From positions 10,021,721 through 10,085,720 of the forward strand of contig JANAVB010010791.1 in the NCBI GenBank assembly GCA_029216955.1: a stretch of DNA of 64,000 nt. The letters run 5' to 3'. This document shows positions 22,602 to 35,213 of the stretch, piece by piece (position 1 is the first letter of the stretch; every line of letters starts with the position of its first letter). This DNA comes from Iris pallida. Its lineage: Eukaryota > Streptophyta > Magnoliopsida > Asparagales > Iridaceae. The notes below the pieces were generated by a model that was given only the letters and a program-made list of their open reading frames with translations, did no database searches and had not been told where the DNA came from. Made by a program: the position numbers and the translations under genes.

Positions 22602-23571
22602 AGGCCTGTCAATGGTTGACCGAAAATCCGTATCCGATCCGTATTCGAACCGAAAATATCCGAAATTTCGGATACGGATGCGGATTCGGATATCTTATCG
22701 GATATTTATCGGATATCGGATGCGGATACGGTAAGTGCCATATCCGAACCAATAAAATCCGAACCAATAATATTTAAGTTTTTCAATAAATTTAAAATAT
22801 ATTGGACTTTCAGGAATTCAATGATTCAGCCAGTCCATAAGCCCAGCTGTGAGCAGCCTGTCCTGGCCCAGAGGAGGAACCCTAAAATCTAAATATTCTG
22901 ACTTCTGTTGCATTTTGAATCCGAGAACTTACTTGAAGAACTCTGAAATTTGTGGAGTACCTCTCTATAAAGAATACTATATAGGAGTGACATGTAATAT
23001 TAAAGCCTCTTGTCAATGCTATTTAGATAGCCATATTACTGATGTCTGCTTCACTTTCTATTATAATTAGCATTGTTTTAGAAAAACTGAGTCTTTCACC
23101 AAAGAACTAATCCTTTTAAATGTCATTCTACTCACTAAAGAAATGCAGAAATTTGCCACATGACCTTACAAGTATGATATATTGCAATGCAATGTCCTCC
23201 AAGGAAACAAGTGAAAGGGTTTCTAAAAATTGCAGCTCAGTGAGCTGTTTGCCAGTAAGTAGTTACAGAATGGTATTATCAAATTATGTACACCTGGCCA
23301 GAAAATTGGAGGTAATTTTACTAAAAATAAGTGTGGAATAAAACGTGCTAGTTACTAAAACTGATTTTTTATATTCCCTTTTTAATATATTTTTTAGTAA
23401 TCTTATTGGTTCGGATATTATCCGATATCCGTTAGCATTATCGGTAACGGATACGGTAGCCAAAACGTCTATCCGATCGGATATCGGATAGTTATCGGAT
23501 ATATCCGATAGTTAACGGTTCGGATATGGTAATGCCAATATCCGACCAATAAGCTACCATTGACAGGCCTA
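22602..23571. mobile_element. hAT-type non-autonomous element, 970 bp
   Basis: Perfect 15-bp terminal inverted repeats TAGGCCTGTCAATGG / CCATTGACAGGCCTA are flanked by an exact 8-bp duplication GTCGCTTT (22594-22601 and 23572-23579). An 8-bp duplication and CAGGCCTGTCAATG-like ends are hAT features. Subterminal regions of about 150-180 bp on each side are packed with TATCCGA/TCGGATA motifs in inverted arrangement. The centre (about 22800-23390) is AT-rich with no transposase. It sits about 430 bp upstream of the ERD15 start codon. Confidence 0.85.
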
Positions 23572-23579
23572 GTCGCTTT

Positions 23580-24119
23580 GCCCTGTTGCGGATGTGAAAA
23601 GTTCGAAAGCATAGAAAGATGAAATACTAACACAAAAGCTATATAAATAATGAAGAACCCTTTCATATAATTCCAAGGAAAAGCTTATTTTTCCATTAAA
23701 TCTTGCAAATATCCGCATAAAGCCGATGTTCATTCCCTTCTAGTGCCCAAACAGGTTTGGATGGCAGTGACATTCATTTCATCTGGACCATGTTTGATGC
23801 CAAACGTAATAGGGAAGCCAAACAACTTGCGTTCCGGATGGACGTTTGGGGATATGTCATTCCCAAAATGTGGATGAAAGGTAAATTTTGAGGAGTATCC
23901 GTATGACGACACTTTAGAAAGTCATTCGTCCCTACTCGGAAAGAGTTTGTTGTTGGATTCAGACGTATACCTTTTCCATGATAGAACAAAACCTTGAGCA
24001 AAAGATGCAGACAACAAATTTGAATCCTTTCTTCTTGTTGAGTAGTAGCAATTTTGTGTTATGCTCGTGATGGTTATGATTTGTGATGTTTGAGACTCGG
24101 GTATACGCTAGCCCTTAGG
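23580..24119. other. Unassigned sequence
   Basis: No ORF or repeat structure that I can support. Short direct and inverted pieces such as CCCAAACAGGTTTGG at 23747-23761 suggest old repeat remnants. Confidence 0.4.
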
Positions 24120-24690
24120 GTCTGCTTGGATTGAGGGTTAAGAGAGTTGAGTGAGGGAAGTTAAGTGAGAAAAAATAAAAACCATGCTTGATTTGAAGGT
24201 GGAGGTTTAGGAGAGGCGGTTATAGAGGGATAAGTGAGGATTTGTTTAACCCCCTTTTCTCTATTTTTTCCACCCCCAAATCGGAGGGTTAACGAAGAGA
24301 ATTAGGAATTTTTGTATAAAAAGTCATAAATATCCTTTATTTGTCCTATATAATATTATGAGTTTTTCTTCATTTTTTTCTTGCTTTCAACATGTTGTTC
24401 CGTATCTTCCTCATGTATTTTGACAAGTTCTAATTAAAATTCCTATCAAATTTAATTTTATGACATATGTAAATAAGAGTATTTTGGTAACTATTATATT
24501 TTTATTAATCCTTCCCCCACTCAAAATTTTCAATCCAAGCAAGGGTTATCAAACACACCCCACTTAACTCTCCCTCCAACTCAAACAAGGTTATATGTAT
24601 TGACACTCCTCCCCCTCACTTAACACTCTCTCTCTCTGACTTAACCCCACTTTACTCTGCTTATACTTTTTCCCCGCAATCCAAGCAGAC
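24120..24690. mobile_element. MITE-like element with 14-bp inverted repeats
   Basis: GTCTGCTTGGATTG (24120-24133) and CAATCCAAGCAGAC (24677-24690) are perfect inverted repeats 571 bp apart. Subterminal sequence is also loosely inverted (GGGTTAAGAGAGTTGAGTGAGG against CCTCACTTAACACTCTC). It is AT-rich and non-coding. I could not identify a target duplication, so the superfamily is uncertain. Confidence 0.65.
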
Positions 24691-24696
24691 ACTCAC

Positions 24697-25158
24697 ACTG
24701 TGTTTGGGAACATTTGTGGGGAGGGAGAGAAAAATTTAAGGGAAAGGAAAATAGAGGAGAGTAAAATGAAAGTAAAATTAATTTTTCAGTAAAAATTAAT
24801 TTTTCCTTCCTTTGTTTGGATGGACAAAAAGTAGGAAAAGGAAAAATTTAAAAATAATTTTTTATTTGTTTATGGATAGAGGTATAATTACTATTTCCTT
24901 CTTGGTATTCTCAAATGATGATTTAATATTAACTTTTTGAGGGGTGGTGGGGTAAATTCACTCAAATTCCTCTCCTCTCTCTCCATTTTCCTTCCACTCT
25001 TGGGAGAAATTTTTTTTTAGTGGGACCCACCTACCTTTTCCTCTCAAATTTTCCTCCCTCATTTTCTCCTCCTTTCCGAACACCACCATTTAAAAATTTT
25101 CTCTCACTTTTCCCTCAACTTTTTTCTTTCTTCCATTTTTCACCCTTCCCAAACAGTA
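24697..25158. mobile_element. Second MITE-like element, about 460 bp
   Basis: ACTGTGTTTGGGAA (24697-24710) and TTCCCAAACAGT (25146-25157) form terminal inverted repeats with one indel. The interior is nearly palindromic in style: G/A-rich on the left (GGGGAGGGAGAGAAAAATTT) and C/T-rich on the right (AAATTTTCTCTCACTTTTCC), so a transcript could fold back. No coding sequence. It lies six bases from the previous element. Confidence 0.6.
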
Positions 25159-26897
25159 CCTTAGTTTGGGTTGTAACTTGTAGTTCGGGGGGATGAGCCC
25201 TTTACTCGGAACGCCCATTTCCAGGATGTTTGTTGGGCTAGCGTTTTTGGAAAAGTCCAAATGAGCCCCAAAAAATGACACATTTGAGCAAACACCCATA
25301 TAGAACAGAAGCCATCTGGCTCCACCATTGTGTTTGGCACCAAATGCAGTCTGGGATGATACGTAACTTCAATCCAAAATGGCTTAAACCTAGGACCAAA
25401 TATATCCATTGGAACTTGGAATAATTTCTTGCAGACTGCCGCTTCAAATCAAGTATGAATCAGATAATCATCATGAAAAGCTCAAATGACAATAGATTCA
25501 CAATAGTCTCGAACAATTCAAAGATTCACAACAGTCATGAACAATAACAATACGAGATCCATAGTTCAATATCTACAACATAAATTTGTTTAAAAAAAAA
25601 AGGAAATTTTGAATTGACTTCCATATAACTTATTCATATGAATTTGTACTTACATCCAACTTTTTGTATTTATTATACGTATATCCCACTTTTTTGTCAA
25701 TAAAAATATTTTTCCGTAACAAAACGAATATTTTATGTGTCAAAAAGTGTGATGTAAAACGAAATTCATATTAATAAGGGGCAACGCAAGTCAAAAATTC
25801 CCCAAAACCCAACTTTTTAGCTTTAACAGACGCATAAGAAGTGTTTCTCCATAGATTGGCCAATCCAATAGGCTTCAGATCCCAAAATCATTCAATTTCT
25901 ACTCCTATCGTTAAAGAATCACAAGATCTAAAGGTCAAGTTCAAATCATCAACATCTATGAACAATTTCAACATTCATTCATACACATCAAAAATAAAGA
26001 TGAGACTGTTACCAATTTCGAAGAATTTATCCCAAAAAATTCCCTTTTTTTTTTCTCAAAGAAATGGCTCTTGATGATTAGGGGAGGGAGGGGGCATATA
26101 TGTATATATAAGAGGAGGGGTTGGGTTCTGCTCACCCCCAAGTCGGTTGGTTAGGGCACCCGAGCCTGTAGGTACGGGCTGGAGACGGCTGAGTTACCGC
26201 TGACTGCGCGTGACCGTACCGCGTACGCGTAATTTTTCGGCAGCCAGCCGACAGAGACCGTAGACGTGTCGGTAGGTGACGTCAAACTAGCGCATAGAGC
26301 CGTTGGATATTAAGGAAACTCGCATCCATTGTCAGATTAAATAGTAGTAATTATTATAGAAAATTTGAGTGGCATCCACTTTGATTATTTAAATTAGTTT
26401 TATATATGGCACATCCAAATATGATCATGGCTAGTTTGGATTTTGACTAGCCCAAATTTTTTTATTTTTTACAAGGCTAGTCCAATTTTTTTATCTTGGC
26501 TATCCCAAATTCCTTTCCCCCCAATCCATTTTTTTCCTTCATTTGCAAAATTTTTTCTCTCTTTCAAAACCCTCACACATCTCTTCTTCTTCCTCTTCTC
26601 CTCCACCTCTTCTCAATCCCCAACATCTTCCTCTTCTCATCCACAACTCCTAAATTTCCAACATCTTCCACTTATCCTCCACCATCCTCCTCTTTTGAAG
26701 AAATTAATTCAAGCACCCAAATTCTTTCTCAATTTATTTCCAAAATCCTAGAAATTATTTTGAAAAATTTAAGCATCAATTACATTGTTTATTTTAATTC
26801 TTTGTAGCCCATTTGAATGAATTAAACTACATACGGAGTGGAAAATTACCCATTTAAATTAAACCCAAGCATGAACGAACGAGAAAACTCCGCGTCG
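25159..26897. other. Unassigned AT-rich region with a short GC-rich block
   Basis: Small ORFs near 25160-25447 and 25841-26074 resemble nothing I recognise. A GC- and CpG-rich block of about 150 bp (26140-26290, with CGTACCGCGTACGCG) stands out. From 26430 to 26810 the sequence is C/T-rich with TTCTTCTTCCTCTTC runs. A TAGGGTACCC-style gene start or other signal is not evident. Confidence 0.4.
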
Positions 26898-27220
26898 ACA
26901 AGGACTGCCCAATTTTTTGGCAGTCCTACAAACTGAATAGACTGCCAAAAAAGTGGACAGTCCTAAGTCACAGCATATAAAACTTAGGATTGACCATTCT
27001 TCTTGCAGTCCAACATACAGACTGGACTGCCAGATAGTTAGGCAGTCCAAAGTTACATATGATGTGAGTTAGACTGCCCATTCTTCTGACAGTCCAACAT
27101 ACAGTAAGGACTGCAAAAAAATGGACAGTCCTTTATTTCACATGTTGTGACTTAGGACTGCATAATTTTCTGGCAGTCCATTCAGTTTGTAGGACTGCCA
27201 GAAAATTGGACAGTCCTTGT
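26898..27220. repeat. 323-bp near-palindrome built of GGACTGCC hairpins
   Basis: Eight or so units of the form AGGACTGCC-N8/9-GGCAGTCCT follow each other with 8-21 bp AT-rich spacers. The first (26901-26927) has a perfect 9-bp stem. The ends ACAAGGACTG (26898) and CAGTCCTTGT (27211-27220) are inverted. Over the first 80 bases the left arm matches the complement of the right arm at most positions, including the spacer TACAAACTGAAT. The structure is thus a tandem series of short hairpins and also one long foldback. Its class is unknown to me. Confidence 0.8.
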
Positions 27221-27768
27221 TTACACTAGTTGAACAATAATATTATGGTTTCCACCAATATTAGAGTTTTTGCATTATGAAGAGCCTTTGGGTGCCATCA
27301 AAATTAGAAATGAGAAGAAAATTAGGGTTTAATTTTTGGGTGTTTTCTTCTCATTTTATTCTTCTCCGTCAATTGAAAATCGAAATTCGAAATGGGAAAA
27401 AAAATAGAGTTTAAACCCCATTATACTTGGAGATAGTGAGAATGAGTTGAGAAAGAAAATTAGGATTTAAACCCCATCAAAATTCTCATTTTTGTTATTT
27501 CTGTTCTTCTTCTTCCTCTTCTTCTTTTTCTTGTTCTTCTTGTTCTTGTTCTTCTTCTTCTTGGATGAGTTGAGGAAGAGAAGAGCAAAATTAGAAAAAT
27601 TGACTTTTATACCAAAGAGTGGGATAGCTATGATCACTTTCTTCAATGGCAAACTTGTAAATAAAACAAAGTTCAAAATGGGCTAACATGAATCAAATTT
27701 GGCTGTGCCCATATAATTAGCCTTTAAATTTAAGGTGTACCCCAGTGTTTTACAATAATGTAATTCAC
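27221..27768. other. Unassigned AT-rich region with a CTT/TTC tract
   Basis: Contains GAAATTAGGGTTTAATTTT-like runs and a TTCTTCTTCCTC tract (27500-27560). The ORFs here (poly-Phe or poly-Lys) are artefacts of the tract. It ends where the C 5' LTR starts; TTCAC at 27764-27768 is the candidate left target duplication of C. Confidence 0.4.
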
Positions 27769-29049
27769 TGTGAGTTCCCTAAATTTTAGGATTTATTTTT
27801 TTAATTTTCTAAATGAATTATTGTCAATAAATATTGTTATTTAATTATTTTGATCATTAAATGTTCTTTTTCGTGACTTTAATTTCTGGAACGTTAGAGA
27901 TGTCAATCTTTGGAAACTTTCTTATGAGTTTGCAATAAACAAGATTATCTTTATTTTGATATATCATGTCTCAATCAAACTTGTTCCCATGTATTTTTTT
28001 TTTTTTTTTTTTTGCATTACATAACTTTCGGATCAATTTAGGCCATTTGACCATTCCCACTTTTATTTATGATTGTCATATGCTCATTGCCATAACTTTT
28101 AATTTAGGAACACAATACTACTTGTTTTCTCAAAACCAACTTCACATGCATGATCTAGTCAAGACACCTTCCATCCATGACCTTCATGTCCCACTCAGAC
28201 ACACCATCTTGTGCTTCATTTTTATCCCACAACTTTTCTAATACAAGACCCAATCTTGATTCATCCCACAGAGTCACATTTATTTTCGACTTGAATTGGG
28301 GACACCATTTCGACCCAAACATGTCGACCCAAAATATGGACACGACCCACATTAAGCCTACTACCCATATGACACCTGTTTTCCATTCAATTGAGCCCCT
28401 GCATGCTACTTATTTACCCGTGATCATAAATGACTAATTAAGCCATTTATTGCACCAAACCCGATTTTGACCCGATCCGACTCATTTGAACTAAATTTAA
28501 GCTTCATGTTATCCCCTCATGAATACCAACGCACACATCCCCCTACAAAACACCATAGGCCTACACACTTTCAAATCCAATTGACAACTTTATTTATCAT
28601 ACTCTCAAACATAACTTAACCTAATCCCCACACTCAATTCTAGCCCTTGGTTTTAATCCACACCACCCATCTCTTCATAACAATTCCCCCCACACACTTT
28701 TAGGGTGGCCGGCCCTAATCCCCAAATGCCTTCTCTCTCTACTTTTGGAGAGATCCCAAACTCTCATATCTCTCTGACTTTCTAACAACTCACCACAGCC
28801 AACAACATCCCCCCTCTCTCACTCAACACTCTCTCTCATTTAAAACACAAACACCCCAACCCACAGCAACTTCTTCTCAACTCCCCATGGCCAACATCAC
28901 CATCTCCACCTCCTATTCATCCAGCCGACACCCACATCACTATCATCTTCTTCCCCTCTTAAACCCTAAAACTTCATTCCATCACCAACATTATCTCATT
29001 CTCTTCTTCTTATTCACCTTCACTTCATCACCATTTCCTCTCCTCACCC
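27769..29049 (+). repeat. Element C, 5' LTR first part
   Basis: TGTGAGTTCCC start, AT-rich first 250 bp, then C/T-rich sequence. It aligns with 60141-61263 up to CCACCTCCTA. A small ORF MANITISTSYSS... (28887-29096) is not matched by any protein I know and runs into G, so I do not call it a gene. Confidence 0.8.
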
Positions 29050-31134
29050 TGTTACGCCCTGCTCCCGTAGGAGCGATCGTCCTCGCTAAGGCGTGATGCC
29101 GTACGGGCCTAGGTTGCACCCGTACAAGGCCAAGTCCAGAAACGGCCGATTTGAGCTAGGCCACAGAGTCGCACAGAGTGTCCCCATTTGCAGCGGAAAG
29201 TAAATAAACACAAGTAGAATTGAATTCAACACTTTTATTGATATTCAAGAAGTTTACAAGCGGCGCTAGGCCGATATTACAAATAGCTCAAGCTCTCTCT
29301 CTCTGAGACATAAAAGGCGTGCCAAGTGGCTTACAACATAGAATAATTCATGGCGATGTTCCAATACATTATGTCCTGTATATGGTGCTCCAGCTCCTTG
29401 CAACGCTCCAAGGCTCGAGAGATAGCTCCGCGCCTTAGCACATTCGAGGGAAGCTTCGTACCCGCCGACGTTCCCTGCTTCCTGCAAGCAGACTGTGGGG
29501 TTATCAGTACATTGTTATGCACTGGTGGGGAGGCTAGCTCGCCCACAATGCTATCATTACCAAACACGTTATATTTACTTTTGTGCACCGTCTATCATTC
29601 ATTGTCTTTCTAATCTTGCCTTAGGGTCAATTTTATGGCATATTTCATAGCCTATCTCGTGTTGCCGAATACAAGTGTCGCATGGAAATACATGCATGAC
29701 TTACCCATACTTACCGTCCGGCCTTCCCTGTCCAAAGTAAACCAAGTTAGTCAGCAATTTATATGAAACAACTTAAGGTAGTTCGCGTAACATTCAATGT
29801 TCAAGGGCGTGTCCCTACCTCAGGTTCTAGCGGATCGTAGGCGTGTTTTCAATTTCATTTGCACGAAGTATTCATTATCATTTGTGTGATACATTTCAAG
29901 CCATTCAGTAGGCGATTGTTCATTTAACTTAGACTACTTTGATTTCAATGCAAGGACTTGTACGTGGATAGCCACCAGCAAAGTCCACTTAATCTATATG
30001 TACCGGTCGCTGGCTTTACAAGCCATTTTGGATATTTCCCCTTGGTATTTCTCAACTTAGCATAGGATGATGGCTGGTACACCCTGTTAAGTCTCTTGAA
30101 ATACCCTGCACTTACGTCTCCCGGTGCCCAAGCCCGCACCCAGGCAGCCCGTAAGCCCCGACTTTTGATTCCGCCTAGGCCGGCCACGGTATACTCCACA
30201 CAACGCCCGTGCCGCAGAATCACTGCACGGCCACGGTATTCCCCCCATTGCCCGTGCCGTTTGTCCACGACCATTTCGTATTATCTTGACAATTTAAACT
30301 TAGCGGCTATCTCCGAGCCGTAGGCTAACCCTTAGCCATAATGCGTTATCGACCAGGTTGGCGTCCGTGCAGCGCGGGTAGCGAGCCCCGTTGTACGTGT
30401 CCGTCACACCTGTCGCTAACTATTCTTTCCTTTCTTATCTTTCATGTATTCTTTCTTTTCTTTCTTTCACTTGTTCGTTCGTTCATCGATTCATTCACGT
30501 ATTCATTCATTCATTCATTTATTCGTTAATTCATTCATTCGCGCATTACGCAACTCCCAGTGCGGGAGTCGCCTTGGCGATCCATCGGTCCCATAGTCTT
30601 TCAATGTTGCTATACTCTACTCGGAATGACTATGTTGATAGTCTTCCCGTTTCATTGTTGTAAACCATTCATTGTTTCATTGTTTGAACGCATAAGTGAC
30701 TTGAACGTAAGCATTGTGCCTTAGCATGAGCGTGGAGCGCAGTGCGAGAGTTCACATTTTCCAAGTTCTTTTCCATATTCTATACAAGCATACAAGATGA
30801 GATTATTTCCTTAGCTAGGTGCGTTGAGTCATTTATTAGTATGCACGTTGCTATCGCCTAGCGATTCTCGTGATAGTGTCCGAATTGTTATGAGTCTAGG
30901 CTAAGCAAAGACGGGTTCATCGGAGCCACCCACCTTAGCGATGTTTGCATCGGCCGAGCGATTCTCTGAGCACGCCTTTGAAAGTCTAAGTCTGGATTCA
31001 TCTTGACGGCCAAATGTAAGCCTTGCATCGATTCTTTATCAGGTCGATGCCAACTCTTCGGGTCGACGGCTCGTTCGAGTCGTTGCACTTGCCGTTTGAA
31101 TTGGCGTTCCGCTAGGGCGGAGCGGGTCGTTACA
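29050..31134 (-). repeat. Element G, 3' LTR (left copy)
   Basis: Plus-strand start TGTTACGCCCTGC, end GGGTCGTTACA. It matches 42001-43844 and 55067-55329. It carries a (TTCATTCA)n-like stretch (about 30475-30540), slightly shorter than in the right copy. ORFs within it (up to 109 codons) occur in both LTRs only because the LTRs are duplicates. Confidence 0.85.
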
Positions 31135-33881
31135 TAATACACCACTCAAAATAAGTCTCGTCCTCGAGACTTTCTGAGTGCAGGTCATCCTACCATTTCT
31201 TAACTCGTATCGTCGTGTTTCTTGGACAATTTTATCGAACGGCTCTATCGTTCGATGGCATCGAACCATACTTGATATCTTTCTAAGTTCCGTGTCGCAC
31301 GCGTTTGGTCGATTTTATTGAATAGCCTTTCATTCATTTTAGAGTTGATTGTACTTATTCAATTCAAGTGTTTCTTCGTCTTGGTTGCTATTTCTCCGTG
31401 TCATGGGACGAAAATGGTTTCACGGGGCACGTTGTAATTCGTCAAATGCGAGGGTCATAGGCTGAGGCAAACTCACTTTCATTTATCTCGGTCATCGAGA
31501 TGACAAGATTCGCTTCTCAAGCGTTTGTGTCAACGAAATTAGTATGATTTCTTCTTAGCGGGGTCGACCAAGTCTAAGTAATTTTCGTCCGATTCAAGAC
31601 CACGTATTGTACTATCATCGAGTATATCTTCCTATCAATGGTTCAATTCGTTATACCAACTTTTACTTTCACGATATCGATTCCATACTATTCACTTGTT
31701 TAGGGCTAATCTCGTCGTCGTTCATGCTCACTCTGCCTACACATTTCTTTGATTCCGAGCCACGCTCGTACTAGTATTATTCCTTTCTTTTAACACGATT
31801 TCAAGTTCTCGACACTCATCCATTCCTCAAGTCTCGTTTGTACTCAACGTATCACTTGGCTGGATCGTGCACGCATTCCAGGCGTCTTCAGAATACATGT
31901 ATTCAGCCAAGCCGCATGATAGAGAATTCGTCATTCTTACTCGAGTCGCGTCGTGCACATACTCAGGCGTTCCTGAAATATATTCATGTCAGTCGAGTCT
32001 CGTGAGCAGGGTTTCCTATATTCGTGATTCACGCTATCCATCCATGCCAGTCCTCAAGATCAATCTTCCGATTAATAACTCATGAAACATGACGTCTCGC
32101 CTAACCACTAGGCCATCTTTTTCGAGGCTAAGTCAATGTCAGGATTGGAATCGTAGTTCCCCAACAATAATGCCAACACTGACCCCAATCCTAGGGTCAA
32201 ACCAAAGTCGGTAGTACGTAATTTTCTACCCAAGCTCGCGTTACTCAAATTTCTAAACATCGAGCACGATCACCTATTCGTATCAACGCATTCGTTGCGT
32301 GTATCCGAATCCATTCAAATCACATACTTCACATATCCATTCTAACCAATTCATGTATTCGATCACGAGTTCATCTAGCTTTGACAATATGTTGCACCCT
32401 AATCTCACGCGAGTCCGATTATCCACGGTGGTTCATGAATCACCATGCAACGCTCCTGCGGAATAATCATTCTCATCGGGGCGTAACTCTTGCTTGCGTC
32501 TAGACTAATTCATTCTCGATATGCGGATTGGACCTACTCAATCCTTAAACTCAATCATCAAGCACACCAAGTCATTCTCAAGTTCACCTTCGCATCACCA
32601 CAAGTCGAAGCACACAAATTGCCACGCCATGCTAGTTCAATCACCCCCGCTGTATGAATCACCATACCAGCGCTCACGCGGAGTGATCGCCCTAATCGGC
32701 ACGACGCATGTACGAGGCTGGAGTTGCGCTCACATAAGACAAGCATGTCGACGTTGGGGTTATCGTCGAATTAAATCCAAGCGTTCACATTTTCATCCAA
32801 GCTAAATCAATTCGACAGTCTGACCGTCATGCGTTCAACTAGAAAATCCTCGAGCCAAGTCTATCTTTTCCTCGACACATTTTTAACATCCCAAGTATAG
32901 CATCCAACGGAACAATAACATTTGCACGATCGTCATTCGCCGAGTCAGAGTACCCCCGGGTTATCGCATATCGATCTTTGATACGCCTCAATACCATCGA
33001 CGATATGCGTAACCTGACGATCTTCCTTTGCAACCAATTTCGAGTCGTGCGTTGATGCTGTTGTCCGAATTGGATATTCCACAATTTTCTCGATATTCAA
33101 AATCAAGTTCAACTACTATTCCTTAAGCTAGTTTCAAGATCGTTGTTCAAACTCAAGCCACAAATCATTTGAATCAATCCGAAATCGTATGCGCGATCCT
33201 CTAGGTTTCCTCGATCAAGACCATTCATTTTCATTCATCGTTCCAAGTCATTTTTCTAGCTTGCGTTGCCCATTGACAAGTTGTCCAGCGACATCTCGTT
33301 TGGGACTTTTGAAGTCACGGCCAACTAAGCGTGACACGTTCTAAGGCCTTGTGCGATCGCATCGCTTGCCGACATAGTCGTACGATCCGTAAATCCTTTA
33401 GTCTCGCTCGAACAATTTCTATGACGTCCATACACCACTCAGGGTTCGAGCCACTCGACTAGTCGTCGACACTCATTCTTATTCTTCTTCGAGCCTATCA
33501 CATACACCACTCGGGTTCAAGTCATTCTATAAATCCTCAAGAGATCATTCGCATCATTTGCCAAGACATATTTTAGATTCGTTCGACGAATATCTAGCGT
33601 AGTCGTTCGTGTCATTTCGACGTACTAAGTCGTTCGCATTATTTTCTCAAAATCCAAGTTAATCTTCCGTGCACACCTAAGCGTTAACTCGATAGCGTTC
33701 CTAACGATAGACACTCTAAGTGTATCTCCGTTCCCGACCGAGCGGTACTTGATATCGCTCGTAACTCGATTGCACCAAAAAGTCGAGGCGCATGACACAT
33801 GGACTAAGTTGTGCCGCATAACCATTCCGTGCGGACTATATTCAAGTTTGCACGCTCACTTGCTAGGTCGACGCAAGACTA
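31135..33881 (-). mobile_element. Element G interior, 3' part, non-coding
   Basis: Next to the 3' LTR the minus strand has TCTCGAGGACGAGACTTA followed by TTTTGAGTGGTG, a version of the GAGGACGAAATTC box and purine tract of the other elements. The remaining 2.7 kb is of medium GC with no frame over 94 codons. Internal partial repeats are visible: GTGCACGCATTCCAGGCG (31868) against GTGCACATACTCAGGCG (31952), and TACACCACTCAGGGTTCGAG (33429) against TACACCACTCGGGTTCAAG (33503). Confidence 0.65.
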
Positions 33882-35151
33882 TGATGGAACTGGGGATTCC
33901 CAGGACCCTTCCTTTGGTATGCGTATTGATCGATAGAAAGTTAAACAGATCTAATACGTGTTCTAACCCTTCATAGGCGGAAACTAGGGTTCACGAATTA
34001 TACCTGCGGCGAAAAGGAGATAAGTAATTCCTGGCAATTCGAGCGGACGACCCCAAGATCTTCTGCACGTATTCCTTCCTCGAGTTGGACGTCGTGTGGG
34101 CGATGATCTCCCAACTTTTTTTTTTTCCTTGGCAGCACTCTCTTTATCTCCTTACGTGTATCACGAATTTAGAGAAAATTTCAGATTTCTGATCAGTAAT
34201 CTGGCGGCCAGAGAATAGAGGATATATATAGGCTACGGCAGGGACCATGAGGAGAAATTAGGGTTAGGCCTCCTAACGGATCTGGATATCCCGTGTTCAG
34301 CCCGAACACACAATCCAGGCCCATTAACAATAGCTCGGTCCACTAATGAGCTATTGTTGCACTACCTTCCTAATCCCAAATTATGTTTGTGGGCTCCTTT
34401 TATTATATGCTCGTTTGGCTCCCCATGTTAAGATATCGTATGTCCGTCGATCAAATTAAGTTACTGACAACTATATTGATTCGACATCTTTTATCCTTAA
34501 GTAGTACCGCTCAACTTTATTTGTCATGTCGGATATAATCCACCTGCAGGGTTTACATGACAATCCTTATGAGCTCCTTAAGAGGACATCATCAATCCGA
34601 TGTATCGGGACATAGATTCCATTTATAATCAACAGCCCATCATACATACAATGCTATTACCCAATTCATAGAGGTTGTTGATCCATAATGAATCTCACTC
34701 TTTTATGAGTCAAAGTAATGCACATTGTATATACATGTCCGTTATTATATCCGGATTAAGAGTACAAGCATCCATAATAACAGAGGTATTTGTTCTCTTA
34801 TGTAGTCAGTACAAAGAGAACAACCTGAAGTGGTCCTGTTCAATACACACAAAGTGTACTAGTGTAAACCTATAGTCAAGATAGACTAATACCAGATTAT
34901 ACTACAACCTTTCCAATAGATTGTCCAAGTCCATCTAGGTTGTGAACTATTTATATATTCCATAGGAAACTGATAATATGATCTTCTGTGTGACACCACA
35001 CACCATATTATCTACAATATAGAATATCAGACATTTGCATTAACACTTGCAACAAATACAATATGCAAACATTTGCCCATATGATTCTCATTCAAAATTT
35101 AAGGAAATAAGGTTACTACAAAAGTGATGCTTTTAGTATATAACCCTAACA
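33882..35151 (-). repeat. Element H, 3' LTR (left copy)
   Basis: Starts TGATGGAACTGGGG and ends TATAACCCTAACA in plus coordinates. It differs from the right copy by scattered substitutions and small indels (for example an extra TTCTAAT-type insertion near 40450 in the right copy). Confidence 0.95.
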
Positions 35152-35163
35152 ATCTCCCATTTA
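35152..35163 (-). promoter_or_regulatory. Polypurine tract of element H
   Basis: The minus strand reads AAATGGGAGATT directly before the 3' LTR. Purine-rich and in the expected place for plus-strand priming. Confidence 0.6.
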
Positions 35164-35213
35164 TACTCAAAGCATTGCTTTTCAGTATACTGTTACAAAT
35201 CTCCCACTTATAC

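Noticed and set aside
23730..25447. Possible pair of related gene remnants at 23730-24001 and 25090-25447
   Set aside because: Short shared phrases (CATCTGG, TGTTTGGCACCAAA-like) hint at an old repeat, but similarity is too weak by eye to define boundaries or a product.
27467..27686. ORFs with poly-Phe (plus) and poly-Lys/Asn (minus)
   Set aside because: Products of the CTT/GAA tract at 27500-27560.
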